From NCBI GenBank assembly GCA_945888535.1, contig CAMDAN010000002.1:1-58913 (forward strand): a stretch of 58,913 nt of DNA, written 5' to 3'. The stretch's first letter is position 1, and every line of letters begins with the position of its first letter. The translations under genes were made by a program, and so were the position numbers. Origin of the DNA: Bordetella parapertussis. Its GTDB lineage: Bacteria; Pseudomonadota; Gammaproteobacteria; Burkholderiales; Burkholderiaceae_C. Positions 9,808 through 18,746 of the stretch are shown here, in pieces. Under the pieces are notes generated by a model that had not been told where the DNA came from, ran no database searches, and saw only the letters and a list, made by a program, of their open reading frames with translations.

Positions 9808-10208
9808 TACAGAAAAGAATAGAAGCACCTAAACGGTATTTTTCTATCTCCCCAGTAGTCAGCGGTATCTCTGAAGATGTCCAAGAGCTGCTCGCGCGCC
9901 TCTTTGTCAAATTTGAGGTTGGCAGGAATGTGCTCCAACACGGCAATAAAACCAGGCTGTGGGCCTGACTTATGCACAGGGTCGGTCATACTGTCATACA
10001 AAGAATCGAAGTTTTTTCCTGACGTTGTGGCCAGTGTGAACTGTTGGCCGATCAGATCAAGCACATCTTGCTTGGTCTGGGCGTTGGCCAGATTCGCGTA
10101 CAAAAAGTGGTGCCCCAAACCTTGGGCAGCTTCTTGCAAGTCCGACACGCGAAACGCGCGGATTGATTGAACGATATTCGTTCTTACGGTTCGAAGTTGC
10201 ATGTCCAT
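9807..10208 (-). CDS. Barstar-family ribonuclease inhibitor (orphan)
   Basis: 133 residues. The barstar pattern is clear in the middle and C-terminal half: GKNFDSLYDSMTDP, QPGFIAVLEHI, REQLLDIFRDTADYWGDR and FRCFYSF. Barstars bind and block secreted barnase-type RNases; in many betaproteobacteria a homologue is encoded alone. No RNase gene is visible on either side, so its partner, if any, is elsewhere. The N-terminal 45 residues are longer than in classical 90-residue barstar, as is common in proteobacterial versions. Confidence 0.85.
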   Translation of the reverse strand: MDMQLRTVRTNIVQSIRAFRVSDLQEAAQGLGHHFLYANLANAQTKQDVLDLIGQQFTLATTSGKNFDSLYDSMTDPVHKSGPQPGFIAVLEHIPANLKFDKEAREQLLDIFRDTADYWGDRKIPFRCFYSFL

Positions 10209-10349
10209 CCCCGATTCACTTTCTTAAATTTAAGTCCAAATCTTCTAGATTTCGCGAGAATCGCTCAAATCAAGCTTTGTATTCTCGTTGAACTGACTTA
10301 AAAAAGCAATAGATAACTAGGGTTTGCCCTTAAGGAAATGACTGCAAAC

Positions 10350-10377
10350 GCCCCAAAATGGGGCATTTTTCTTTATT
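10350..10377 (+). terminator. Hairpin with T-rich tail (rightward) downstream of the DUF6172 gene
   Basis: GCCCC/GGGGC stem (10350-10364) with a five-base loop, followed on the + strand by ATTTTTCTTTATT. The T-tract favours rightward transcription, yet both flanking genes run leftward. It may stop antisense reading into DUF6172, or act weakly on the leftward transcript, which has A's before and GTTTG after the stem. Confidence 0.55.
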
Positions 10378-10693
10378 GCGTGGGACTCTCAGAAGGGGTA
10401 GGCGCATCAGGTTTGACCTTGCGCACTCCATTTATCCCCAAGATATCCACAAAAAACTCAGAGGCTCCCGCTTGGGCTGCCTCATCCATATGCCCAATCA
10501 GGGTGGCGAAATGGACCTCTTTTGCGTCCGCTTGTGTCAAGCCAAAACGACAAGCGAAATCCCAATAGTCCACGCCCTCGGGCAGGCTGGCCCGGCGTTG
10601 TCTTGCCACATATTTACGCACTTCATGCTTGCTGGCTTCTAGCTGTCGATCCCGGTTGCGACCCTCAACTTGGATTTTAAAAATTTTCTTCAC
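10373..10693 (-). CDS. DUF6172 family protein
   Basis: 106 residues: MKKIFKIQVEGRNRDRQLEA, EVRKYVARQRR, PEGVDYWDFACRFG, then a charged tail. I recognise this as DUF6172, a small conserved protein of unknown function in beta- and gammaproteobacteria. It is basic in the N-terminal half with no signal peptide or membrane segment, so it is cytoplasmic. It lies downstream of maeB on the same strand with a 57-base gap. Confidence 0.75.
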   Translation of the reverse strand: MKKIFKIQVEGRNRDRQLEASKHEVRKYVARQRRASLPEGVDYWDFACRFGLTQADAKEVHFATLIGHMDEAAQAGASEFFVDILGINGVRKVKPDAPTPSESPTQ

Positions 10694-10750
10694 GGCTGCC
10701 TTTGTTAATTGTCGGATTATGCGGCGCGCCGCGAGCTGCTGTGCTTTGGT

Positions 10751-13102
10751 TTATCGGTGTGCGTTCGCGTCTGCCACCGTTAAGGCCGTCATATTCACAA
10801 TCCGGCGGACCGTGGTACTGGCGGTGAGAACATGAACAGGCTTGGCCGCGCCGAGCAAAACCGGCCCGATCGCGATGTTCCCGCCGGCTGCGGTTTTGAG
10901 CAAGTTGTAAGCGATATTGGCCGCATCGATATTGGGTAACACCAACAAGTTGGCATCGCCGTGCAAGCTAGTACGGGGCATGAGCGCCTTGCGGGCCTCG
11001 CCATCGAGGGCGATGTCGCCATGCATCTCGCCATCGACTTCCAGCCAAGGGGCCTTGGTTTGCAAAATCGCCAGGGTATCGCGCATTTTGATTGCGCTGG
11101 GTTCGTTGCTGCTTCCGAAGTTGGAGTGGCTGAGTAATGCGGCCTTTGGGTTGAAACCAAAGCGCTGCATTTCTTGCGCCGCCATGATGGTAATTTCTGC
11201 CAATTCTTGGGCTGTGGGATCGTAGTTGACATGGGTATCGACCAAAAATATTTGGCGACCTGGCAACATCAAACCGTTCATACAGGCGTAAATTTGCACC
11301 TCTTGCTCGGGCGCGTTACGCTTACCAATGACTTGGTCAATGTAGTGCAGGTGTAACGCAGTGGTACCCCAGGTTCCACAAATCAAACCATCCACATCAC
11401 CCATGTTAAGCAGCATGGCGCCAATCAAAGTGAGTCGCCGGCGCATCTCAATTTTGGCGGCTTGGACCGTTACGCCTTTTCGCTCCGTCATACGGTGATA
11501 GGTTTGCCAAAAATCACGGTAACGGTGGTCTTGCTCCACGTTGACCACCGCGTAGTCTTGGCCTTCGCGCAAACGCAATCCGAATTTTTCAATTCGCTCA
11601 GCGATGACTGCAGGTCGACCGATAAGGGTTGGAATAGCCAGCCGCTCATCAACCACAATTTGGGCGGCTCGCAAGACGCGCTCGTCTTCTCCTTCGGCAT
11701 AGGCCACGCGTTTTTTAAGCGCATTTTTAGCCACTGTAAAGATCGGCTTCATTGTGGTGCCAGACGCGTAAACAAAGCTTTGCAGCTGCTCACGGTATGC
11801 GTCTAAATCTGCAATGGGGCGCAGCGCCACCCCACTGTCAGCAGCCGCTTTGGCTACTGCGGGCGCGATTTTCATCATCAAGCGCGGGTCAAATGGCTTG
11901 GGTATCAGGTACTCAGGGCCAAATGCGAGTTGTTCACCCGCATAGGCTGCGGCGACCACATCACTTTGCTCGGCTTGAGCGAGTTCGGCAATGGCATGAA
12001 CCGCTGCAATTTCCATCTCCACCGTAATGGTCGAGGCTCCTGCATCCAACGCACCGCGAAAAATATACGGAAAACACAAGACGTTGTTTACTTGGTTGTG
12101 AAAATCACTGCGCCCGGTGGCCATGATGGCGTCATCGCGCACGGCTTTGACTTCGTCGGGCAGAATTTCTGGAGTGGGATTGGCCAGCGCAAAAATCAAT
12201 GGCTTTGCAGCCATGCTTTTGACCATATCGGCTTTGAGCACTCCGCCTGCTGAGAGGCCCAAAAACACATCGGCGCCCGCGATGATTTCACGCAGTGTGC
12301 GAGCGTCGGTTTTTTGTGCAAAGAAAATTTTGTCTTCGTCCATCAACTCGGTGCGACCTTCGTAGACCACGCCCGCCAAGTCGGTGACGTAAATGTTTTC
12401 ACGCGGAATGCCCAGTTTGACCAACAGACCTAAGCAAGCCAGTGCCGCAGCGCCAGCGCCTGATGTCACTAGCTTGATTTTTTTAGGATCTTTACCGACC
12501 ACTTTGAGGCCGTTCAAAATAGCGGCCCCAACTACGATGGCGGTTCCGTGTTGATCGTCATGAAACACCGGGATCTTCATGCGCTCGCGCAGTTTGCGTT
12601 CCACATAAAAACAATCCGGTGCCTTGATATCCTCTAAGTTAATACCGCCAAAGGTTGGCTCTAAGGACGCGATGATGTCCACCAGCTTGTCCAAGTCGTG
12701 TTTTTCATTGATCTCAATATCAAACACATCGATGCCAGCAAACTTTTTGAATAAGACCGCCTTGCCCTCCATCACCGGCTTGGCCGCCAAGGGACCAATG
12801 TCCCCCAAGCCCAAGACGGCTGTGCCATTGGTAATGACGGCAACCAAATTTCCGCGGCTGGTGTATTTGAATGCGTTGTTTGGATCTTTGACGATTTCTT
12901 CACAAGGCGCTGCAACACCCGGCGAATAAGCCAGCGCCAAATCGTGCTGGTTGAGCAATTGCTTGGTTGGGGTGACGGAGATCTTTCCAGGTGTAGGAAA
13001 TTGGTGGTATTCCAACGCCGCAAGTCTTAGCTGCTCTTTTTTTTCTTGAGCATTTTGGCTCGATTGTTCGAGAGGAGTGGGTTTGCTTGCGTCTTGGGCC
13101 AT
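10751..13102 (-). CDS. maeB: NADP-dependent malic enzyme with C-terminal phosphotransacetylase-like domain
   Basis: 783 residues, the large-subunit MaeB form. The N-terminal malic enzyme domain has [12 protein letters not shown], the metal and substrate motif [13 protein letters not shown], and the nucleotide-binding stretch [16 protein letters not shown]. From about residue 450 a phosphotransacetylase-like domain follows ([45 protein letters not shown]). It converts malate to pyruvate with NADPH production. In MaeB the C-terminal domain is regulatory (acetyl-CoA sensing) rather than catalytic. The ATG follows AAGGACGCAAG. It is a monocistronic or first gene. Confidence 0.95.
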   Translation of the reverse strand: MAQDASKPTPLEQSSQNAQEKKEQLRLAALEYHQFPTPGKISVTPTKQLLNQHDLALAYSPGVAAPCEEIVKDPNNAFKYTSRGNLVAVITNGTAVLGLGDIGPLAAKPVMEGKAVLFKKFAGIDVFDIEINEKHDLDKLVDIIASLEPTFGGINLEDIKAPDCFYVERKLRERMKIPVFHDDQHGTAIVVGAAILNGLKVVGKDPKKIKLVTSGAGAAALACLGLLVKLGIPRENIYVTDLAGVVYEGRTELMDEDKIFFAQKTDARTLREIIAGADVFLGLSAGGVLKADMVKSMAAKPLIFALANPTPEILPDEVKAVRDDAIMATGRSDFHNQVNNVLCFPYIFRGALDAGASTITVEMEIAAVHAIAELAQAEQSDVVAAAYAGEQLAFGPEYLIPKPFDPRLMMKIAPAVAKAAADSGVALRPIADLDAYREQLQSFVYASGTTMKPIFTVAKNALKKRVAYAEGEDERVLRAAQIVVDERLAIPTLIGRPAVIAERIEKFGLRLREGQDYAVVNVEQDHRYRDFWQTYHRMTERKGVTVQAAKIEMRRRLTLIGAMLLNMGDVDGLICGTWGTTALHLHYIDQVIGKRNAPEQEVQIYACMNGLMLPGRQIFLVDTHVNYDPTAQELAEITIMAAQEMQRFGFNPKAALLSHSNFGSSNEPSAIKMRDTLAILQTKAPWLEVDGEMHGDIALDGEARKALMPRTSLHGDANLLVLPNIDAANIAYNLLKTAAGGNIAIGPVLLGAAKPVHVLTASTTVRRIVNMTALTVADANAHR

Positions 13103-13286
13103 CTTGCGTCCTTATAGCGCTACCAATTCTGAGCAAAACTTGCTGTGAATCGGTACGCTGTGATTGACTTTTCATTGTAGACCGCAGGCTCATGCACGAA
13201 ACGCATGGCGACATACCGCTTTGCAAACAACAGTTTTAACCCCTTTGCGTGTTATCCCTTCAAGCCGCTGTTTTACGAAGCCACCA

Positions 13287-14468
13287 TTACAAAACGATTT
13301 CCTTGCTTAATTCCATGCGTCTGCTCGTCTGCTTACCGGTGAGCACAAAACCGCGAGCGTGGCCTTGGTCATCTACAAAACGCCATGCCCCGCCCAAGGC
13401 ACCATCTAAGTCGGGCTCTGGCGCCCATTGGCCCACTGCATTTGGCGGTGGAGATACCAAAACAATGGGCAGTGCGGGCGTCTTCACGGAGACCGGCATC
13501 ACTGGGAACACAACCGGCGTGTCCGTGCCATGCAACGTAGCTGCCAATGCTCTGGCTGCATTCATGATCGGCATGACGTACGGCAGAGTCCTGGATTGCG
13601 CACTGGCGTATTGGGCGCAATCACCCAAAGCGTAAACGTTCTCCGCGCTGGTTTGTAGGGTGTTTGAAACGACAATGCCCCTTTCACACACCAGTCCAGC
13701 ATGTTGGGCGAGCGCCGTGTCGGACCGCAAACCGATGGCGCTGAGCACCAAGTCAGCATTGAGCAACTCGCCACTAGCTAATTGCGCTTGCATGCGGCCT
13801 TCTCGGTGCGTGAGCGATTGCAGCGTGGTGCCGAAATGCCAAACCACCCCCAAGCCCTGCAAAGCATCCCGCAACTGCGCGCTGGCTTGGCTTGGGAGCA
13901 TCGCCGCTAACGCCGTTGTTGCTGGATCCACCACGTGAACGGTATAGCCCCCTTGGACTAAATCGTTTGCGAACTCGCAACCAATCAAGCCTGCGCCCAG
14001 TACCAGAACGGTTTTTGGAGCTGGGCCTAACGCTGCGTGAAACTTTGCAAAATCTGCGAGATGGTTGACCGAACACACTTGGTCAGCCGCGTCGCCCTCT
14101 ATCGGCACACGAATAGGATGGGCGCCGCTCGCCAAGACCAATTGGCTATACGCCAGCGGTTGCTCTTCCGTCCCCTTCTGGGTGGTCAGCTTTTGCGCTT
14201 GGGTGTCTATCCGAAGGACTTGGGTGTGCGCGTGCAGTTCCACCTGCAGCGTTTCGGCCATTTTTTGGGCGGGTGTAGTTACTAGCTGCTCGGGAGTTCG
14301 CTTTTGGGCGTAGGCATTGGAAAGCGTCGGCTTGGCGTAAAAGTCGCCGCTATCTGATGTCACCATCACGATGGATCGTGTGGCGTCTAATTTTCGAAAT
14401 TCACGCGCTACCGTCCAACCCGCAAGACCCGCGCCCACAATGACCAGAGGATGAGAGGTAGCGGTCAT
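13287..14468 (-). CDS. Rubredoxin reductase-like FAD/NAD(P)H oxidoreductase
   Basis: 393 residues with two dinucleotide folds: VIVGAGLAGWTVAREFRKLD at 9-28 (FAD) and VLVLGAGLIGCEFANDL around 150 (NADH). The late FAD motif is VYALGDCAQY. The enzyme takes NAD(P)H electrons to rubredoxin. The assignment is supported by position: its start lies two bases after the rubredoxin stop codon, itself next to rubrerythrin. Together they form an NADH-to-peroxide electron chain. It resembles AlkT and the pseudomonad RdxR more than disulfide reductases, since no CxxxxC redox motif is present. Confidence 0.88.
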   Translation of the reverse strand: MTATSHPLVIVGAGLAGWTVAREFRKLDATRSIVMVTSDSGDFYAKPTLSNAYAQKRTPEQLVTTPAQKMAETLQVELHAHTQVLRIDTQAQKLTTQKGTEEQPLAYSQLVLASGAHPIRVPIEGDAADQVCSVNHLADFAKFHAALGPAPKTVLVLGAGLIGCEFANDLVQGGYTVHVVDPATTALAAMLPSQASAQLRDALQGLGVVWHFGTTLQSLTHREGRMQAQLASGELLNADLVLSAIGLRSDTALAQHAGLVCERGIVVSNTLQTSAENVYALGDCAQYASAQSRTLPYVMPIMNAARALAATLHGTDTPVVFPVMPVSVKTPALPIVLVSPPPNAVGQWAPEPDLDGALGGAWRFVDDQGHARGFVLTGKQTSRRMELSKEIVL

Positions 14469-14470
14469 GT

Positions 14471-14635
14471 TCAGATTTCCACGATTTCAAAATCTGCTTT
14501 GGCGACTCCGCAGTCCGGGCAGGCCCAGTTTTCAGGAACAGCACTCCACAGGGTGCCCGCTGCAATACCCTCTTCAGGTCGGCCAGCAGTCTCGTCATAC
14601 ACAAATCCACACACGATACAAATATACGTTTTCAT
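14471..14635 (-). CDS. Rubredoxin
   Basis: A 54-residue protein, the classical rubredoxin length. The iron site is complete: Cys6 and Cys9 in YICIVCGFVYD, Cys39 and Cys42 in WACPDCGVAK. The conserved PEEGIAAGT and LWSAVPENW segments are present. It is a one-electron carrier with a single Fe(Cys)4 centre. It lies between rubrerythrin (18 bases upstream) and rubredoxin reductase (two bases downstream), which points to electron delivery to the diiron enzyme. Confidence 0.95.
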   Translation of the reverse strand: MKTYICIVCGFVYDETAGRPEEGIAAGTLWSAVPENWACPDCGVAKADFEIVEI

Positions 14636-14653
14636 TTTTCAGTCTTTCAAAAT

Positions 14654-15145
14654 TTAGTGGGCCAACACGGTATCCAATACCGATTGGTAATGTTTGGCGT
14701 GGCGCTCTTCGACTTTGGCCAAGGCAGCAAATCGCTTTTGGGCTTTTTCAAGCGTCGCTCGGAACTGCGCAGCGTGCACTTTGGACTCTTCGATTTGTTC
14801 ATCGATTTCAGCCACCGCGGCTGCATTGCCCTCTTCTTCTGCTGTTTTGCGAAAGCCTGGGTACATCTCGGTGTACTCATAGGTTTCCCCATCAATGGCC
14901 ATTTGCAATGCCTTGGCAGGCGTCATCGTAGCCTTGGGGTAAAGCAAGTCCAGATGCCCAAAGGCATGCATTACTTCTTGGTTAGCCGTTTCTTCAAAGG
15001 TTCGTGCTGTTAACTCATCGCCCATTTCGCGAGCGATTTTTGCAAAGTAGCGGTATTTAATATGCGCCATTGACTCGCCAGCAAAAGCAGACTCGAGATT
15101 GGCAAGGGTTTTGATTTCGGGGCGTTGTGCGTGTTGCATGGTCAT
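14654..15145 (-). CDS. rbr: Rubrerythrin (diiron peroxidase, lacks fused rubredoxin domain)
   Basis: 163 residues of ferritin-like four-helix bundle. Iron-ligand motifs are visible: SAFAGESMAHIKY, FEETANQEVMHAFGH, AIDGETYEYTEMYP and EERHAKHY. Classical rubrerythrins carry a C-terminal rubredoxin domain; this one ends at the bundle and has no CxxC pair, and a separate rubredoxin gene follows. Rubrerythrin reduces hydrogen peroxide to water. AAGGA sits five bases before the first ATG; a second ATG two codons later is also possible. A half OxyR-type palindrome lies 58 bases upstream. Confidence 0.93.
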   Translation of the reverse strand: MTMQHAQRPEIKTLANLESAFAGESMAHIKYRYFAKIAREMGDELTARTFEETANQEVMHAFGHLDLLYPKATMTPAKALQMAIDGETYEYTEMYPGFRKTAEEEGNAAAVAEIDEQIEESKVHAAQFRATLEKAQKRFAALAKVEERHAKHYQSVLDTVLAH

Positions 15146-15202
15146 ATTCCTTAAGATTTACACAGTGCCAACAGAAGGTTTTCTATCGGCATGGCGTGAA
15201 TC

Positions 15203-15217
15203 ATAGGATTAATCTAT
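15203..15217. promoter_or_regulatory. OxyR-like ATAG-N7-CTAT half site upstream of rubrerythrin
   Basis: ATAGGATTAATCTAT is an exact match to one half of the OxyR tetranucleotide pattern (ATAG-N7-CTAT repeated). The second half is not conserved at the expected spacing. A second palindrome, GATAGTGGCTATC, lies at 15250-15262. The position upstream of a peroxide-reducing operon supports the call; binding is inferred. Confidence 0.45.
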
Positions 15218-15273
15218 TGAATTAGCCAATTGATAATGACTAATTGATTGATAGTGGCTATCGGCAAGCTTTT

Positions 15274-16698
15274 CTAAGCCCGCATTAAAGCTTCAATTGC
15301 ATCGACCTCTACGGGGACACCGCGGCTAATAAGTTCGCAGCCGGTCTCAGTAACAATCGCATCGTCTTCAATGCGGATCCCAATATTGTGGAACTGCTCA
15401 GGAACACCGGGAGCGGGACGAACGTAAATACCAGGCTCTATGGTCAACACCATCCCTGAGCGCAACACGCGCGCTGGGCGACTGACGATGGTCTCGCCGG
15501 TCAGTGCGTCCAAGCGCGATGACGCCTTACCAATTTCGCTGGGCTCGGTATAGGCACCACAGTCATGCACATCCATGCCCAACCAATGGCCTGTTCGGTG
15601 CATATAAAACTGAAAATACGCGCGTTTTTCAATCACATCTTGCAAGCCGCCCACCTTGTTTTTATCAAGAAGGCCGAGGTCCAACATGCCTTGCGCCAAT
15701 ACTTTGACGGTGGCTTCATGGGGATCGGTAAACCGTGCGCCAGCGCGAGTGGCTGCAATCGCTGCTTTTTGCGATTCCAACACCAGCTCATAAAGTGCGC
15801 GTTGCGGCCCACTGAACTTCCCATTGGCTGGAAAAGTACGCGTGATGTCAGAGGCGTATCCATCGAGTTCGCAACCCGCATCTATCAACACCAGCTCTCC
15901 GTTACGCACAGCGCCTGCATCAGCGCGGTAGTGCAACACGCACGCATTGGCGCCCGCCGCCACAATCGATCCGTACGCCGGGCACTGCGAACCGTGCAGG
16001 CGAAACTCATGCAATAGCTCTGCATCCAAATGGTATTCCCGCACGTCTTTTCCCTCGCGCAACATCCGAGCGCTCAGTTGCATCGCCCGAATATGGGCAC
16101 CCGCACTAATCGCACCTGCGCGGCGCATCGTGTCTTGTTCATACTTATCTTTGATCAAACGCATTTCATCCAGGGGCACGCACAAGTCGCGCTGGGCCGC
16201 AGGGCAGAGCGCGCCATAGCGCACGCGCTCGCGCAAGGGTTGTAGCCATGCCGTGATACGCGCATCCAAACCTTTATGGGTAGCAAAGGGATACCACACC
16301 GCATCACAGCCATCGAGCAATTGAGCCATGCGGGCATCCATCTCAGTCACCGAATAGGCCTCATCAACGCCTAAGGCGCTAGGCGCTGCGTCAGGTCCCA
16401 AGCGGTAGCCATCCCAAATTTCGCGCTCGGCATCTTTGGGCTGGCAAAACAAAATCGTCTTCCCCGAGCCGGTGATGACCAACCAGGCTTTGGGCTCGTT
16501 AAAGCCGCTGAGGTACTGAAAATAACTGTCAAAGCGGTATAAAAAATCAGCGTCGCGGTTGCGTTGTTGCTCAGGCGCTGTTGGCAGCACTACAACTCCT
16601 TTGGTGCCCAACTGGGAGACCAACGCGGCGCGGCGTGCGGCGTACACCGCAGTCGGTGCAAACGGCTTGAATGAATGCGGAAGTAAAGTAGTTGTCAT
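15274..16698 (-). CDS. pepP: Xaa-Pro aminopeptidase (aminopeptidase P, M24B)
   Basis: 474 residues. The N-terminal aminopeptidase P domain (YRFDSYFQYLSGFNEP) is followed by the pita-bread catalytic domain: metal ligands in IDAGCELDGYASDITRTFP, the His in HRTGHWLGMDVHDCG and the glutamates in LTIEPGIYV and IRIEDD. It cleaves the N-terminal residue before proline using two metal ions in the cytoplasm. A TTG at 16713 would extend the frame, but ATG at 16698 has GAAAG upstream and matches the family. It is the third gene of a leftward run with murU and an Old Yellow Enzyme. Confidence 0.95.
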   Translation of the reverse strand: MTTTLLPHSFKPFAPTAVYAARRAALVSQLGTKGVVVLPTAPEQQRNRDADFLYRFDSYFQYLSGFNEPKAWLVITGSGKTILFCQPKDAEREIWDGYRLGPDAAPSALGVDEAYSVTEMDARMAQLLDGCDAVWYPFATHKGLDARITAWLQPLRERVRYGALCPAAQRDLCVPLDEMRLIKDKYEQDTMRRAGAISAGAHIRAMQLSARMLREGKDVREYHLDAELLHEFRLHGSQCPAYGSIVAAGANACVLHYRADAGAVRNGELVLIDAGCELDGYASDITRTFPANGKFSGPQRALYELVLESQKAAIAATRAGARFTDPHEATVKVLAQGMLDLGLLDKNKVGGLQDVIEKRAYFQFYMHRTGHWLGMDVHDCGAYTEPSEIGKASSRLDALTGETIVSRPARVLRSGMVLTIEPGIYVRPAPGVPEQFHNIGIRIEDDAIVTETGCELISRGVPVEVDAIEALMRA

Positions 16699-16709
16699 AC
16701 AAAGGGCTT

Positions 16710-17498
16710 TCAAGAATGGAGTTGGCGCAATCGCTCAGGCGTTCCGACATCGGTCCAGCGCCCAGTGTAAATCTGTGCACTCACCTGACCTTGGTCCATC
16801 GCGCGTCGCAGCAGCGGCGCCAAAGCGGCCTTGGCACCCAATGGATTACCTGGCGGTATGTCACACCACGGTGCCAAAAATAACGCCTTGCTAAATAGGC
16901 CGATGGTGCTGTAGGTGTGACGAGGTAAGGGGCTGTCCTTACTGAGGTTAAGCGCCAAGTGGGTTTGCACCCCATCGCCGGGCACCGCTTGTAAACCAAA
17001 GTCGCCCAAGGGGTTGTGATCCGGATTGGGCACCAACCACAGATGGGCCAAGCGACCGCTGACTGCAAATCGCTGGGCAGCCTCGCCATCAAACTCAAAG
17101 TCGGGCACATACACATCACCCGCAAGCAACCAAAAAATTTCAGCGTCATTGCTTGCGCCATCGCACAACATCGGCAGCGCCCGCGCGACGCCACCAGCGG
17201 TTTCGAGCGCGCCGCCAAAGTCTTTACCTTCATGGGAGTACGTCATTGGTAAGCGCACACCTTGGCATTCAAAAGTATCACCAAACGCCACCTCAATGTT
17301 TTCGCCCAACCACGCGGTATTGGTAACCACGTGCGTACACCCCGAACGCGTAAGCGCTTCCAAATGCCACTGCATTAAGGGCTTACCGTAAACGGGTAAT
17401 AAAGGTTTGGGCGTGCTATCGGTTAAAGGACGCATCCGCTCACCGCGGCCTGCGGCCAACACCATCGCCGCCACACGGCCTGTAAAGGGTTGAGGCAT
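16710..17498 (-). CDS. murU: N-acetylmuramate-1-phosphate uridylyltransferase (MurU-type nucleotidyltransferase)
   Basis: 262 residues. It opens with the sugar nucleotidyltransferase motif LAAGRGERMRPLTD followed by TPKPLLPVYGKPLM, then WLLAGDVYVPD (metal-binding Asp) and the C-terminal TGRWTDVGTPERLRQL. This short single-domain form lacks the acetyltransferase repeat of GlmU and fits MurU, which makes UDP-MurNAc from MurNAc-1-phosphate, the product of AmgK. Both enzymes are encoded here, so the recycling bypass of MurA looks complete at this step. The frame is open further upstream; ATG at 17498 is the natural start, eight bases after the Old Yellow Enzyme stop. Confidence 0.88.
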   Translation of the reverse strand: MPQPFTGRVAAMVLAAGRGERMRPLTDSTPKPLLPVYGKPLMQWHLEALTRSGCTHVVTNTAWLGENIEVAFGDTFECQGVRLPMTYSHEGKDFGGALETAGGVARALPMLCDGASNDAEIFWLLAGDVYVPDFEFDGEAAQRFAVSGRLAHLWLVPNPDHNPLGDFGLQAVPGDGVQTHLALNLSKDSPLPRHTYSTIGLFSKALFLAPWCDIPPGNPLGAKAALAPLLRRAMDQGQVSAQIYTGRWTDVGTPERLRQLHS

Positions 17499-17506
17499 CT
17501 TTGGGC

Positions 17507-18628
17507 TCAACGCACACCGACAGACACTTTGCCAAACGCAGCCTGTGCGCCACGCGGCAAGCAACGCCAATAGGCGGGGTTGGCTGCGACTTCCCCGCCC
17601 AACGCCACCGCGGCTTGCCAGCCCCAACGCGGCTGGTACAAAAAGGCCCGGGCCAGCGCAATCAAGTCAGCATCTCCCGCTTGCAATATTGCCTCCGCTT
17701 CACTGGGCTCGGTAATTAACCCGACTGCGGTGGTCGCCATGCCGCTGGCATCACGCAGCGCGCGGGCAAAAGGCACTTGGTACCCCGTACCCAAAGCGAT
17801 CTTTTGGTTTGGGGATACACCGCCAGAAGACACATGGACAAAGTCGCAACCCAAGGCTTTCAGTTGTTTGGAGAACTCCGCACTTTGCACAACGTCCCAG
17901 CCACCCTCCAACCAATCGGTTGCTGATAAACGCACGCCCAATACGCCATCAAACACTGCGCGCACGGCTACAAAAATTTCCAATGGAAAACGCATGCGGT
18001 TATCTAAGCTGCCGCCATACGCATCACTGCGCTGGTTGGCGATCGGGGACAAAAATTCATGCATCAAATAACCGTGGGCAGCGTGCAACTCTATGGCCTC
18101 CACGCCTAAGCGTTTGGATCGGTGTGCCGCACTGACAAAAGCATTGCGAACCTTCTCCATGTCTTGGGCCGTCATCGCCGTGGGCGGCGCTTCATGGGGC
18201 AATTGAGGCAGTGCAGAAGGACCCACTGTTTGCCAACCCCCATCGGCGGCAGCCAGCAATTGGGCGCCTTGCCAAGGCAAGGCGCTAGACGCTTTACGCC
18301 CAGCATGGGCCAATTGAATACATACCGCCACTTCGGGCGCCAATGCCCGGGCCCGAATCAAATGGCTGTGCAGCGCCGCTTCGGTTGCGTCATCCCACAA
18401 GCCCAAGCAAGAAGGCGTGATTCGTCCTTCGGGCAATACCGCGGTAGCTTCAATTGTGAACATCGCTGCGCCGCTGTTGAGCATATTGCCCCAATGCATC
18501 AGGTGCCAATCGGTGGCTTGGCCATTGATGGCGTTGTATTGGCACATGGGAGCCACCACAATGCGATTGGGAAGGGTCAATCCACCGCGCGGCGAGGGAA
18601 GGGTGAAGGGAGAAAACAAAAGGCTCAT
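17507..18628 (-). CDS. NADH:flavin oxidoreductase, Old Yellow Enzyme family (YqjM/XenA-like)
   Basis: About 373 residues of an FMN-binding TIM barrel. Visible motifs: NRIVVAPMCQY, the substrate and FMN region ATAVLPEGRITP, QLAHAGRKAS with its His, ELHAAHGYLMHEFLSP and NQRSDAYGGSLDNR. The pattern fits the thermophilic-like YqjM/XenA branch, which reduces activated C=C bonds and nitro-compounds with NAD(P)H. Natural substrate unknown. The frame continues upstream to 18778, but homologues start at the Met of MSLLFSPFTL (18628); ATG at 18658 is the alternative. It shares a short divergent promoter region with tkt and leads the run to murU and pepP. Confidence 0.9.
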   Translation of the reverse strand: MSLLFSPFTLPSPRGGLTLPNRIVVAPMCQYNAINGQATDWHLMHWGNMLNSGAAMFTIEATAVLPEGRITPSCLGLWDDATEAALHSHLIRARALAPEVAVCIQLAHAGRKASSALPWQGAQLLAAADGGWQTVGPSALPQLPHEAPPTAMTAQDMEKVRNAFVSAAHRSKRLGVEAIELHAAHGYLMHEFLSPIANQRSDAYGGSLDNRMRFPLEIFVAVRAVFDGVLGVRLSATDWLEGGWDVVQSAEFSKQLKALGCDFVHVSSGGVSPNQKIALGTGYQVPFARALRDASGMATTAVGLITEPSEAEAILQAGDADLIALARAFLYQPRWGWQAAVALGGEVAANPAYWRCLPRGAQAAFGKVSVGVR

Positions 18629-18746
18629 GGCGGGTGTGAGGTGAGTCAATTCAGACATCAGCATAGCCCAAAGGGCGCGGTTCACTCGCCCCAGTAAAAT
18701 CCAACCTTTCCCCTTGATTACCTTAACTACCCCGGAGTCGCCCTTC

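Noticed and set aside
14401..14610. 69-codon leftward frame in the rubredoxin region
   Set aside because: It is a shifted frame; the 54-codon rubredoxin frame at 14471-14635 has all four iron cysteines.
18122..18697. 191-codon rightward open frame opposite the Old Yellow Enzyme
   Set aside because: It is antisense to a clear FMN enzyme with all family motifs, has no recognised domain and is rich in Arg/His/Gln as expected of a shadow frame.
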